Assembly: GCA_937934165.1 (NCBI GenBank)
Contig: CALGZX010000037.1
Coordinates: 1 to 12,985 of the forward strand
DNA length: 12,985 nt
Direction: 5' to 3'
Source: an uncultured Collinsella sp.
GTDB lineage: Bacteria; Actinomycetota; Coriobacteriia; Coriobacteriales; Coriobacteriaceae
In this document: piece after piece, positions 1-6,812 of the stretch
Position numbering within the stretch: position 1 is the stretch's first letter
Layout of the letters: each line of letters starts with the position of its first letter
Program-made: the position numbers and the translations under genes
Notes under the pieces: model-generated
Databases searched by the model: none
Seen by the model: only the letters and a program-made list of their open reading frames with translations
Told to the model about the DNA's origin: nothing

Positions 1-13
1 ACCGCGCCTGTGC

Positions 14-43
14 AAAAAAGAGGGCCGCCAAACAGCGACCCTC
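14..43 (-). terminator. Intrinsic terminator for leftward transcription
   Basis: Read on the minus strand, GAGGGTCGC (43-35) and GCGGCCCTC (28-20) form a 9-bp stem with one G-U pair and a 6-nt loop, followed at once by six T residues (19-14). The plus-strand reading has no T-run after the hairpin, so the site works leftward only. The nearest leftward gene end is the AI-2E-type gene, whose stop is at 382, about 340 bp upstream in transcription order, with an opposing small gene in between. It could instead serve an unseen leftward transcript. Confidence 0.75.
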
Positions 44-76
44 CAGCGAAAGTGCACGTTATTTAGTACTGCGCGA

Positions 77-103
77 TCCTTTGAAAAAGGACTGCTGTAT
101 AAT
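77..103 (+). promoter_or_regulatory. Probable promoter of the small membrane protein gene
   Basis: A perfect -10 hexamer, TATAAT, sits at 98-103, 33 bp before the ATG at 136. TTGAAA at 81-86 resembles a -35 box, but the spacing is only 11 bp, so the true -35 element is weak or absent. A perfect inverted repeat, TCCTTT and AAAGGA around GAA (77-91), lies just upstream of the -10. It could be an operator or could be chance. Confidence 0.45.
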
Positions 104-135
104 TGCATATAAGATTCACCCGGAAGGAGCGATCG

Positions 136-375
136 ATGAAAAGCAAAGGATTTGTCCTGAATGCACTTCTGGTTGTAGCACTTTTAGCGCTCTTAGCCTT
201 CTCATGCTGGTACGCAAACCAACCATCATTTGGATACGTATTGTATACAGTAATGTCCGGCGATAAGGCTTATTACACTCTACGCGCAATTGACGTTCTC
301 TTTTTCTATGTAGCCGGCCCCTTATCAATCGCTTTGGTCGCGTTTCTTGTCATTTACAACTTCAAGAAACGTTAA
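136..375 (+). CDS. Small two-helix membrane protein, function unknown
   Basis: This encodes a 79-residue protein that I do not recognise. The ATG at 136 is chosen because GGAAGGAG (122-129) lies 6 nt upstream; an in-frame start at 103 has no such site. The protein has two hydrophobic stretches, roughly residues 5-28 and 53-76. Between them is a short polar loop with several Tyr residues, and the end is basic (NFKKR), so an inner-membrane hairpin is likely. It is the only plus-strand gene seen. Its GC content is about 44% over 181-360, against about 63% in a stretch of the next gene, which suggests recent acquisition or a fast-evolving accessory gene. Its stop lies 6 bp from the stop of the convergent AI-2E-type gene, with no terminator between them. 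The gene call itself is fairly secure; no function can be given. Confidence 0.72.
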   Translation: MKSKGFVLNALLVVALLALLAFSCWYANQPSFGYVLYTVMSGDKAYYTLRAIDVLFFYVAGPLSIALVAFLVIYNFKKR

Positions 376-381
376 TAGAAC

Positions 382-1794
382 CTATTTAGAATCCGAATCG
401 TCCATGGAGCCGTCGATACCGGTTTTGGTATCGTCGTCCGAGTTGGAGTCATCGTCCTTGGCAAAGGGGTTCTTGAAGAAGCCCGTGGCATCAGGTTGCA
501 GACCTGAGAGCTTGATCCAGGGATTATCGAGCTCGGGCTTGGGCATGGCCTTGGCCTCGGGCGCAGTCTCGTTGCCGATGAGCTCGGACTCGTAGATGAA
601 GGTGTCGTCGCCGAGCGCGTCGTAGGCGGCGACCGGGTTGCCATCGGCATCGCGGTACGGCGTGCCCTTAAACACGGCGCCGTCATAGGCCACAAGCTGT
701 CGGCCGGTCTCATTCTCGAAGTAGTACACGAAGATACCCTTGAGGGCCGCACAAAGCGGGATGGCAATAATCATGCCGATGGGGCCCATGAGTGCCGAGC
801 CAATAACGAGCGCCGTGAGGCTCATGATGGGATGCACCTGCACCGAGCTCTGCATGACCTTGGGCGAAATGACGTTATCGGTGACGTTTTGCGCGACCAT
901 CGTCACGATGAGCGTCCATAACGCCAACATGGGGCTGAACATGAAACCGAGCACCGTGGCGATTGCTGCGCTCACCCAGGGACCGACGACCGGAACCAAA
1001 TGCATGATGCCGGTAAAGATAGCCATGAGCGCCGCATACGGATGGCCGATGATCATAAAACCGATAAAGGCGAGGAAACCACCGCAGATGGACGTCACGA
1101 CCATACCGCGCATGTAGCCGCCGACAGAGCGAGAAAGGATGGCGACCATAAAGCGGTACGAGGTCTCCTTCTCCTGACCGATGATGGTGCAAATCTCGTG
1201 GTGCATGCGAGGGTAGTCGCAGGCCATCCAGTAGGCAAGCACCAGGCCAAGGAAGATAACGAACAGCTGCGAGGCCGTATTGGTGATGAGTGGGAACACA
1301 CCACGACCAAGCTCGGCGGCAATCTGAGACACATACCTCGATGCCACGGCAACCAGCGACGAAAGATTATCGTCCAAATACTCCTTGAGCGGCGTGTTGT
1401 TGAGCGTCTTTGCATGCGAGATCATCTCGTTGAGATCGCCACCTGCAACACGAAGCTGCTCGGGCAGGCGGCTCAGGACTTCCATGATCTGACCAAAGAG
1501 AATCGGCGACAAGATACAAACGACACCGACGAGCACGGCAACAACAACAATAAGCGCGATAAGCGAACCGATGCCGCGATTCACGCCATGGTGCTCGAGC
1601 CAGTTGGTGATCGGGGACATCACAAAAGCAATGATGGAGCCGACGGCAAGAAACTCAATAACCGGCGCCAGGATGCCCATAAGGTTAAAGATGACAGCAG
1701 CAATAACAATGCAGCCGACAACAGCCCAAATGCGCAGCGTCAGAATGCGGGTGTCGCGCAGCACGCGATCGGTTTGTTGGGGGTGCTCACTCAT
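382..1794 (-). CDS. AI-2E/PerM-family transporter with long acidic C-terminal tail
   Basis: The 470-residue product is a polytopic membrane protein of the AI-2E transporter (PerM, UPF0118) family. Family members are linked to autoinducer-2 export, Na+/H+ antiport or other small-molecule transport, so the substrate here is unknown. Hydrophobic segments lie near residues 22-62, 75-100 and 168-190, with a dense block at 228-358. The block includes HLVPVVGPWVSAA (265-277) and the family-like run from PKVMQSSVQVHP to GPIGMIIAIPLCAALK (311-352). The last 110 residues (361-470) are hydrophilic and end in an Asp/Ser-rich acidic stretch, making the protein longer than the usual 340-380 residues. Its ATG overlaps the sigma-factor stop by 4 bp (ATGA) and has only a distant GGAG, so translational coupling to the sigma gene is likely. 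It is the last gene of the unit. Confidence 0.9.
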   Translation of the reverse strand: MSEHPQQTDRVLRDTRILTLRIWAVVGCIVIAAVIFNLMGILAPVIEFLAVGSIIAFVMSPITNWLEHHGVNRGIGSLIALIVVVAVLVGVVCILSPILFGQIMEVLSRLPEQLRVAGGDLNEMISHAKTLNNTPLKEYLDDNLSSLVAVASRYVSQIAAELGRGVFPLITNTASQLFVIFLGLVLAYWMACDYPRMHHEICTIIGQEKETSYRFMVAILSRSVGGYMRGMVVTSICGGFLAFIGFMIIGHPYAALMAIFTGIMHLVPVVGPWVSAAIATVLGFMFSPMLALWTLIVTMVAQNVTDNVISPKVMQSSVQVHPIMSLTALVIGSALMGPIGMIIAIPLCAALKGIFVYYFENETGRQLVAYDGAVFKGTPYRDADGNPVAAYDALGDDTFIYESELIGNETAPEAKAMPKPELDNPWIKLSGLQPDATGFFKNPFAKDDDSNSDDDTKTGIDGSMDDSDSK

Positions 1795-2582
1795 GAACGA
1801 ATCATCACTCCGTCGGGGTCGATCTTGTCCTGAATCTTCTTAAGCGTGCGGCGCAGCAGACGCGAAACCTGCACCTGAGAAATACCCAGCTTCTTGGCGA
1901 TCTCGATCTGGGTCATGCCCTTCACAAAGCGCAGCTCGATCACCTCGCGCTCGCGCGGCGAGAAATCACGGATGGCTTCCTCGATCACTAGGCGGTCATC
2001 GGTAAAGTCGAGCTCGTTGTCGTCGTCGGCGTAACGGTCGAGAATCGAAGGGGCATCGTCGGAATCGGACGCACCAGGAGCCTCGATGGGCACCGAGGTA
2101 TAGGCCGAAGACGATTCCATAGCCTCGAGGACCTCATCGACCGTCACATCTAGATACTCAGCGATCTCCTCAACCTTGGGCGAACGCTGCAGCTCGTTGG
2201 TAAGTTTGTCAGTAGCCTGGTTGACCTTGGCCGAGAGCTCCTGCAGACGACGCGGTACGCGCACGCTCCAGCCCTTGTCGCGGAAATGGCGCTTGATCTC
2301 GCCCAGGATAGTGGGTGTCGCAAACGTCGTGAACTCAAGACCACGCTCGGGATCAAAACGGTCAATAGCCTTGAGCAAACCCAGATAGCCGACCTGCATG
2401 AGGTCGTCGAGCGGCTCGCCGCGATTCTTAAATTTGTTGGCAAGAAACCTTACCAGGTTCATATGGGACATGACGAGCTGTTCGCGGGCGTCCGGATCAC
2501 CGGTCTCCTTGTAGCGACGAAACAGCTCGCGGGTTTTCTCCTTGTCCCAAGCGGTCTTGCCGCTCCGGGAACGTTCGGTCAT
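1791..2582 (-). CDS. Sigma-B/F/G-type RNA polymerase sigma factor
   Basis: This 263-residue sigma-70 family protein is of the stress/sporulation class (SigB, SigF, SigG), which directs RNA polymerase to alternative promoters. Region 2 spans about residues 35-105 and contains DLMQVGYLGLLKAIDRFDP and FATPTILGEIKRHFRDKGW. Region 3 spans about 115-168. Region 4 spans about 205-253, with the helix-turn-helix TQIEIAKKLGISQVQVSRLL. An acidic linker at 172-196 separates regions 3 and 4. The putative regulator ends 1 bp before this ATG (TAATATG) and the transporter starts inside this stop, so expression is coupled. Only a weak purine-rich site (GGCGGA, 8 nt away) precedes the start. No spore genes are visible, so a general-stress or envelope-stress role is more likely, by inference. 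The exact subfamily cannot be set here, so no symbol is given. Confidence 0.93.
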   Translation of the reverse strand: MTERSRSGKTAWDKEKTRELFRRYKETGDPDAREQLVMSHMNLVRFLANKFKNRGEPLDDLMQVGYLGLLKAIDRFDPERGLEFTTFATPTILGEIKRHFRDKGWSVRVPRRLQELSAKVNQATDKLTNELQRSPKVEEIAEYLDVTVDEVLEAMESSSAYTSVPIEAPGASDSDDAPSILDRYADDDNELDFTDDRLVIEEAIRDFSPREREVIELRFVKGMTQIEIAKKLGISQVQVSRLLRRTLKKIQDKIDPDGVMIRS

Positions 2583-2583
2583 A

Positions 2584-2961
2584 TTAAATATCCGCCTTGA
2601 GGTCGAGGGAAAGCGTCAGGGGCGCCGCAGTCTTTTCGTAGGAGTCGCACACGCTCGCCAAAATAAGCTCGGCATAAACAGCAGCCTGGTCATCCTCGTC
2701 GACGGTGGCCTGATCGCCAAAGGTAAAGGTCATGCCAACGTGAGATTCATCGACATCGAATTTGATTGAGATGTCGTCGGAATCAACAGCCGTGCAGCCA
2801 AAGATAAAGGCTTCCTCGGCAGCCATGCGGATGTCCTCGATGCGATCGACGGACATGGAGCAGAGCGCACCGACATTTGCCGCCGTCATGCGCACAAGGC
2901 GCGCCAGACGCGGGTCGCCGGCAACGGTCAGCGTAATGGGGCAAGTTGCTTCGCTACTCAT
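2584..2961 (-). CDS. Degenerate RsbW-like (HATPase-fold) putative anti-sigma factor
   Basis: The product has 125 residues. The ATG at 2961 is chosen because AGGAG lies 7 nt upstream; longer in-frame starts would run deep into the preceding gene. Residues 8-60 resemble the start of RsbW/SpoIIAB serine kinases, with an ITLTVAGDPRLARLVRMTA strand-helix and then IEDIRMAAEEAF. In the family this helix carries the Mg-ATP-binding Asn of the N-box (E-A-x-x-N-A). Here the same place reads EAFIFG, with Phe54 where Asn is expected. No DxGxG box or glycine-rich lid (GxGL) is visible in residues 75-105. So it has the fold but probably not the kinase activity. Its position directly before a sigma gene, with an 8-bp overlap with the gene before and a 1-bp gap to the sigma gene, supports a sigma-regulator role by inference. 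Other possible roles are a partner-binding scaffold or an unrelated small protein. Confidence 0.68.
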   Translation of the reverse strand: MSSEATCPITLTVAGDPRLARLVRMTAANVGALCSMSVDRIEDIRMAAEEAFIFGCTAVDSDDISIKFDVDESHVGMTFTFGDQATVDEDDQAAVYAELILASVCDSYEKTAAPLTLSLDLKADI

Positions 2962-3544
2962 CGCAGGACTCCTCGGTGGTCTCGGCGGGCGTGTAGGTGT
3001 AATACTGGGCTGCTTTAGCAGCAGGCTTCTGTGCATCATTGTCACCAGCAGCGACATCGTCCCCGGCTTCGCCAATCAGGACACGCTCGGTCGGCTGCTC
3101 GGCTTCTTCGGCAGCGGAAAACTTGCGCTCAGCGTCGGCCGCGGGAGCCTTCACCTTGTTAAAGAGTTTCTGCACGGCACCTGCCGCAGAATCAGTCACG
3201 CTCGACACAGCATTGCTGGCCTCGGCCATGCTACCGGTGACCTCAGAAATGTCGCGAACCACGGCTTCGACCTCTACGAGATTGGAGGTAAGGGCATCAA
3301 CTGCCGTCTTGCTCGACTTAAGCAGCGGCTCCATCTGGGCAAGCGCCGGCGTAAGCTCATCGACAGCGCCATCGAGCTTTGCCACCACAGGCTGAGCCTC
3401 GGCGATGGTGTTGTTGAGGTCGTTAACGGTCTTATCGAGCGAGTCGACAACGGTGCGGGTCTTGCGCAGGGTAAGCGCGAGCTCAACGATGGCCCACACG
3501 CCGGCAACAGCGAGCAGCAGCAGGGCGATTTGAATGGGACTCAT
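2954..3544 (-). CDS. DUF948-type membrane-anchored coiled-coil protein
   Basis: The 196-residue product starts at the ATG at 3544, which has GGGAGG 5 nt upstream; a longer in-frame start lacks this. A single membrane segment covers residues 3-26 (IQIALLLLAVAGVWAIVEL). It is followed by a long helical, probably coiled-coil region of about 28-130 rich in V, L, D, A and T (for example TVVDSLDKTVNDLNNTIAEA). The tail is Ala/Glu-rich and disordered (about 140-196). This is the pattern of DUF948 proteins, which include the Bacillus general stress protein YtxG. That family link matches its place as first gene of a sigma-factor unit. It probably sits in the inner membrane with the coiled coil in the cytoplasm. 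It could be a membrane sensor or anchor for the regulator gene that overlaps its stop by 8 bp, but this is inferred. Confidence 0.82.
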   Translation of the reverse strand: MSPIQIALLLLAVAGVWAIVELALTLRKTRTVVDSLDKTVNDLNNTIAEAQPVVAKLDGAVDELTPALAQMEPLLKSSKTAVDALTSNLVEVEAVVRDISEVTGSMAEASNAVSSVTDSAAGAVQKLFNKVKAPAADAERKFSAAEEAEQPTERVLIGEAGDDVAAGDNDAQKPAAKAAQYYTYTPAETTEESCDE

Positions 3545-3584
3545 ACAAGCCTCCCAAAGGAATCGAAATACAGACGCTTTTCTT

Positions 3585-3602
3585 GGTACCCCAAAGGGGA
3601 CC
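3585..3602. repeat. Small inverted repeat in the leader of the sigma-factor unit
   Basis: GGTACCCC (3585-3592) and GGGGACC (3596-3602) flank AAA and can form a stem of about 7 bp with one bulged base. It lies in the 100-bp gap between the broken rarA and the DUF948 gene, 40-57 bp before the ATG at 3544, where the leader or promoter of the unit should be. No T-run follows on either strand, so it is not a classic terminator. It could be an operator or chance. I see no convincing -35/-10 pair in the gap. Confidence 0.3.
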
Positions 3603-3644
3603 GAACATGCCAAGAGTAGCAACGTGGGACAAAATTATCAGCAG

Positions 3645-4986
3645 CTACTTCGGTGCATTCCCGCTGCGGTCGCGCTCGCTTTGCTCTACGCGCCACTCTT
3701 CCCAGCCGCGCCCGGCAGGCTGCCAGAACGCACCGCGCTCCAGCCCCTCGGGCAAATAGCGCTGATCGACCCAGCCTTCGGGATAATCGTGCGGGTATTT
3801 ATACACACCGTAGTCGTCGCTGCCTGGGCGATGGCGATCGCGCAGATAACTCGGCACCTCGCGAAGCCCACTAGAATGGATATCGGCCAGCGCCGCATCA
3901 ATCGAAGCCTCACACGCGTTGGATTTAGGGGCCAAACACACATAGAGTGCAGCCTGAGCCAGGTTAATGCGGCACTCGGGATAGCCAATGACCTCGGCAG
4001 ACTTAAACCAAAAGCGCCTGCGGGTCGGCGTTGCCAACATCCTCAGAAGCCTGAATCATAATACGGCGAGCGATAAACTTGGGATCCTCCCCCGCATCAA
4101 TCATGCGCGCGAGCCAATAGATTGTGGCATCGGGGTCGCTACCGCGCATGGACTTAATAAACGCACTGATGATGTCGTAGTGCATGTCGCCGTTTTTGTC
4201 ATACGAAAATCCACGACGCGGGTTGGCGATCTTCACGTCATCCACGGTGATGGGATAGCGCTCCCCCGCCACGGGCGCTGGCGTTCCCTCGGTATCGGGA
4301 CGCGTGACGGCAATCTCGCTCGCAAGTTCGAGCGTCGTGAGCGCCGAGCGAGCGTCACCCGCTGCCAGCGTGCAGATGGTCTTAACCGTATCCTCATCGG
4401 CCGAGAACTTGCCGTTCAAACCCTGCGGCGCCTCGAGCGCACGCTCGATAAGCGTGGCGATATCCTCGTCTTTAAGATGCTCAAGCTCCACCACGCGACC
4501 GCGCGAGAGCAATGCCGAGTTGACCTCGAAGTACGGATTCTCCGTCGTGGCGCCAATCATAATGACGGTACGGTTCTCAACCGCATGCAGCAGGGCATCC
4601 TGCTGCGACTTAGAGAAGCGGTGAATCTCATCGATGAATAGAATGGTGCGGCGGTCGTACGTATTCAGGCGCGTCTTGGCCTCATCAATCACACGACGCA
4701 GGTCCTTCACGGTACCCGTGACGGCGCTGACCTCAACAAACTCGCTCTTGGTATGGTTGGCGATAATGTGGGCCAGCGTCGTCTTGCCCGTACCGGCAGG
4801 CCCGTACAGAATCACGCTCGAAAGCACGTCGTGCTCGATCGCGGCACGCAGCCATGAACCCTTACCGACGGCCTTTTGCTGGCCCACGTACTCGTCGAGC
4901 GAATTGGGGCGCATGCGCACCGCAAGCGGCGCATTCTGAAAGGAACGCTCGCGCGTCGAAGCAGAAAAAAGGTCGTCCATAGCCAT
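3645..4986 (-). pseudogene. Frameshifted rarA (mgsA), replication-associated recombination AAA+ ATPase
   Basis: RarA is a clamp-loader-like AAA+ ATPase that acts at stalled replication forks. The first reading frame runs from the ATG at 4986 (or 4980, MDDLFSAS; neither has a strong ribosome site) to a TAA at 4003-4005. It contains Walker A GPAGTGKTT, Walker B ILFIDEIHRF, sensor 1 IGATTENPYFEVN, the arginine-finger region LLSRGRV, and the start of the C-terminal domain through IASEDVG-like QASEDVGNADPQALLV. The rest of the C-terminal domain lies in another frame down to 3645: AEVIGYPECRINLAQAAL, LAPKSNAC, LREVPSYLRD and YKYPHDYPEGWVDQRYLP. Compared with remembered RarA proteins, about four residues are missing at the junction. 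A 14-bp deletion fits both this and the frame change and would restore about 451 codons. As written, the product lacks the tetramerisation part of the C-terminal domain. A sequencing error is possible but less likely for this size. Confidence 0.88.
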
Positions 4987-5001
4987 CCCGTGTATCAATC
5001 A

Positions 5002-5024
5002 AAAACGTTTTCACTAACAGTATA
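5002..5024 (-). promoter_or_regulatory. Probable rarA promoter with palindrome at the transcript start
   Basis: On the minus strand a TATACT hexamer (5024-5019) lies 33 bp before the ATG at 4986 and is a good -10 candidate. No clear -35 box is seen at 16-18 bp, where the SOS box lies instead. A perfect 10-bp palindrome, AAAACGTTTT (5002-5011), falls near the expected transcript start. It may be a regulator site or chance. Confidence 0.45.
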
Positions 5025-5035
5025 CCGAATTAATA

Positions 5036-5049
5036 CGAACTACCGTTCG
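5036..5049 (-). promoter_or_regulatory. LexA-type SOS box upstream of rarA
   Basis: The site reads CGAAC, GGTA, GTTCG on the minus strand. It is a perfect match to the CGAAC-N4-GTTCG core of LexA/DinR boxes known from Bacillus and Actinobacteria, and the symmetry extends one more base on each side (5035-5050). It lies 11 bp upstream of the TATACT -10 candidate and about 50 bp before the rarA ATG, overlapping the -35 position where a repressor would block transcription. It also covers the dgt stop codon (5040-5042). Damage induction of rarA is the inference. Confidence 0.7.
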
Positions 5050-6287
5050 TTAATATAGGTACGGTGCGGAAACTCCAGACCAGGGAACAGCTTGCTCGTC
5101 AGCTCGCAGAAATAACCGTCCGTCATGCTCGCGATATAATCCACCACGGCTTGATCCTTGTCGTCCTGCCAGGCATAGGTGCGATCATAGTAGGAAAGCT
5201 GCTGCTCAATGCGCGAAATATGGTGCTTAAAGATGTAAGAGGACTCGTCGCCACTGTTTAGATCCCGCAGGCAACGGTCGTAGAGCTTTTCGAAGGCCTC
5301 GCGCAGCTCCACCTCGGAATCGCCTTCGATACCGCCCTTGCTATAGATCTTCTCGTAGTTCTCGCGCTTGGCTCGGCGGATTTCCCCAAACAGGTCCTCG
5401 CTCATCTCGATGCGCGGCTTACCATAGCTGTGCTCAACGATATCGATGGAGGCATGCGTGAGGATCCAACTGTTGTAGGCACCGCCCCGGCCATCATCAA
5501 AAGCGTCGGGTGACAGCAGGCCCGCCGCGATCGCATCCTGACGGTCACGACCGACGTAGGCAAGAATATCCGAGATGCGAACGACGCAGCCCTCGAGCGT
5601 CATGGGACGCAGATGCCCAATTGCGCTATAGCCCGTGGCAATGCAATCCTCAACCGTCTGGTCAAACTGGTCAAAGGAGCTCATGTCCGAGAGCTCAAAC
5701 ACACGCTGCTCGTACTCGCCGTTATGGCATAGCACGCCGTCGAGCGTCTGGAGCGACACGTTGCGGCCGTACAGTGCGTCGAGCACGCGGACCGACTGCA
5801 CGTTATGGAAAAAATAACGCCCCGTGCGCTCATGATAGATATCGTTGAGGAAGCGCTCGCCGGCATGGCCGAAAGGCGTGTGTCCCAAGTCATGACCCAG
5901 GCCAATCGCCTCGATCAAATCGCAATTGAGCCCCAGGGCGCGACCGATATCGCGCGCAATGCGGGAGACAAGCTGCACGTGCAAACCGCGGCGTGACAGA
6001 TCGTCATTGCTACGGAAGCTAAAGACCTGCGTTTTACCTGCATAACGGGTATACGCCGGAAGATGAAGTATCTTTTCGGTATCGCGCATAAACGCCGGAC
6101 GCATAAGCGTGCCTTTGTCGGCGGCGCGATCAATACGACGAATAGCCTGATCGTCGTTGCAACGATACGGGTTGACATAGCCCGAAGCACGATCGGCGGC
6201 AATGCGTTCGACAAGTTCGGGCGACAACGCCGAGGGGATACGGTCCATGCGCGCCTTAATGACGGCCGTTTCTTGATTAGATGCCAT
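5040..6287 (-). CDS. dgt: dGTPase-like HD-domain deoxynucleotide triphosphohydrolase
   Basis: The 415-residue protein belongs to the dGTPase/dNTPase branch of the HD superfamily. These enzymes hydrolyse dNTPs to the deoxynucleoside and triphosphate and so tune DNA precursor pools in the cytoplasm. The ATG at 6287 is supported by AAGGAG 6 nt upstream. The metal-binding set is visible: H103 in RRGLHVQLVSRIARDIG, the paired H132-D133 in GLGHDLGHTPFGHAGERFL, then H136 and H141. The N-terminal TRYAGKTQVFSF (80-91) and the later GCVVRISDILAYVGRD segment with a metal-site Asp also fit the family. The length is slightly above the short bacterial dNTPase-like proteins and shorter than E. coli Dgt. It starts 31 bp after the prepilin peptidase gene, probably on one transcript, and its stop overlaps the SOS box of rarA. 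Substrate preference cannot be read from sequence. Confidence 0.9.
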   Translation of the reverse strand: MASNQETAVIKARMDRIPSALSPELVERIAADRASGYVNPYRCNDDQAIRRIDRAADKGTLMRPAFMRDTEKILHLPAYTRYAGKTQVFSFRSNDDLSRRGLHVQLVSRIARDIGRALGLNCDLIEAIGLGHDLGHTPFGHAGERFLNDIYHERTGRYFFHNVQSVRVLDALYGRNVSLQTLDGVLCHNGEYEQRVFELSDMSSFDQFDQTVEDCIATGYSAIGHLRPMTLEGCVVRISDILAYVGRDRQDAIAAGLLSPDAFDDGRGGAYNSWILTHASIDIVEHSYGKPRIEMSEDLFGEIRRAKRENYEKIYSKGGIEGDSEVELREAFEKLYDRCLRDLNSGDESSYIFKHHISRIEQQLSYYDRTYAWQDDKDQAVVDYIASMTDGYFCELTSKLFPGLEFPHRTYINER

Positions 6288-6318
6288 GGCATGCTCCTTA
6301 AGAAGGATGCGCAATCGG

Positions 6319-6741
6319 TTACAAAGTGCAGCCCACGACCTCGATTATGGCAAAAATCGGCACTAAAAACGGGAGCAATGGCAGGGAGCGCGATTTTGTG
6401 AAGAGACAGGAGAGGGCCAGGGCCAGGAGTGCGACGGCAAATGCCACGATGCCACCCATAGGGTCGAGCGTGCAAAGCGCGAAGAGTGCTTTGGCATCCC
6501 CCATGCCGATGCCCGGGATTTGGCGAAGACGACGCCAGAGGGACTCAGTCAGCACGAGAGCAAGATAAACAATGACGGCAAGACCCGCGTGGTCAAGCGC
6601 TGTGTTCAAACCGAGGTCGAGCCAAACACCCGCCAACGCCGCCACGGCACATGCGCCGGCAAGCCCATTGGGAAACCGTCGCTCTCGGGCATCAATTGCC
6701 ACGCCGGCAAAGATGCAAATCCAAAACGGGATATAGACCAT
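6319..6741 (-). CDS. Short A24-family prepilin peptidase (TadV/CpaA-like)
   Basis: This 140-residue integral membrane protein resembles the stand-alone peptidase core of type IV prepilin peptidases, aspartic proteases that cut leader peptides of pilins and pseudopilins. The ATG at 6741 has GAGGAGG 6 nt upstream. Both catalytic Asp motifs are present: D17 in IDARERRFPN (first Asp motif) and D82 in GIGMGDAK (GxGD). It has about five hydrophobic segments and no N-terminal methylase domain, as in TadV/CpaA enzymes of tight-adherence pili. No pilin or pilus assembly gene is in the window, so its substrate must be encoded elsewhere. It lies just 31 bp after a strong terminator and 31 bp before dgt. 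Confidence 0.87.
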   Translation of the reverse strand: MVYIPFWICIFAGVAIDARERRFPNGLAGACAVAALAGVWLDLGLNTALDHAGLAVIVYLALVLTESLWRRLRQIPGIGMGDAKALFALCTLDPMGGIVAFAVALLALALSCLFTKSRSLPLLPFLVPIFAIIEVVGCTL

Positions 6742-6772
6742 CGGACGCCTCCTCGAGCTGCATCGCAAAAGC

Positions 6773-6812
6773 AAAAACCACCACAAAGGTGCCTGTCCCC
6801 TTTGCGGTGGTT
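6773..6812 (-). terminator. Intrinsic terminator after the glycosyltransferase gene
   Basis: On the minus strand AACCACCGCAAAGG (6812-6799) pairs with CCTTTGTGGTGGTT (6789-6776) in a 14-bp stem with one G-U pair and a 9-nt loop, followed by a run of five T (6777-6773). It starts 10 bp after the glycosyltransferase stop codon. The plus reading has four T after the stem (6811-6814), so it may work weakly in both directions. The heart of the hairpin, with GTGCCTGTCCCC on the plus strand, resembles a motif I associate with dispersed repeats in other genomes; this is not checked. Confidence 0.85.

Noticed and set aside
81..103. TTGAAA and TATAAT as a -35/-10 pair
   Set aside because: The spacing is 11 bp, too short for a sigma-70 promoter; only the -10 is kept.
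1000..1833. Long plus-strand open frame (277 residues) opposite the AI-2E-type gene
   Set aside because: It is antisense to a clear membrane protein gene, has a low-complexity charged composition and no family resemblance.
2962..3075. Longer N-terminus for the RsbW-like protein
   Set aside because: The extra residues are Pro/Arg-rich, overlap the DUF948 gene, and the ATG at 2961 has an AGGAG site.
3645..4040. Separate 131-residue gene starting with an ATG at 4040
   Set aside because: Its residues from about 15 on match the RarA C-terminal domain and the ATG has no usable ribosome site, so it is the displaced end of rarA.
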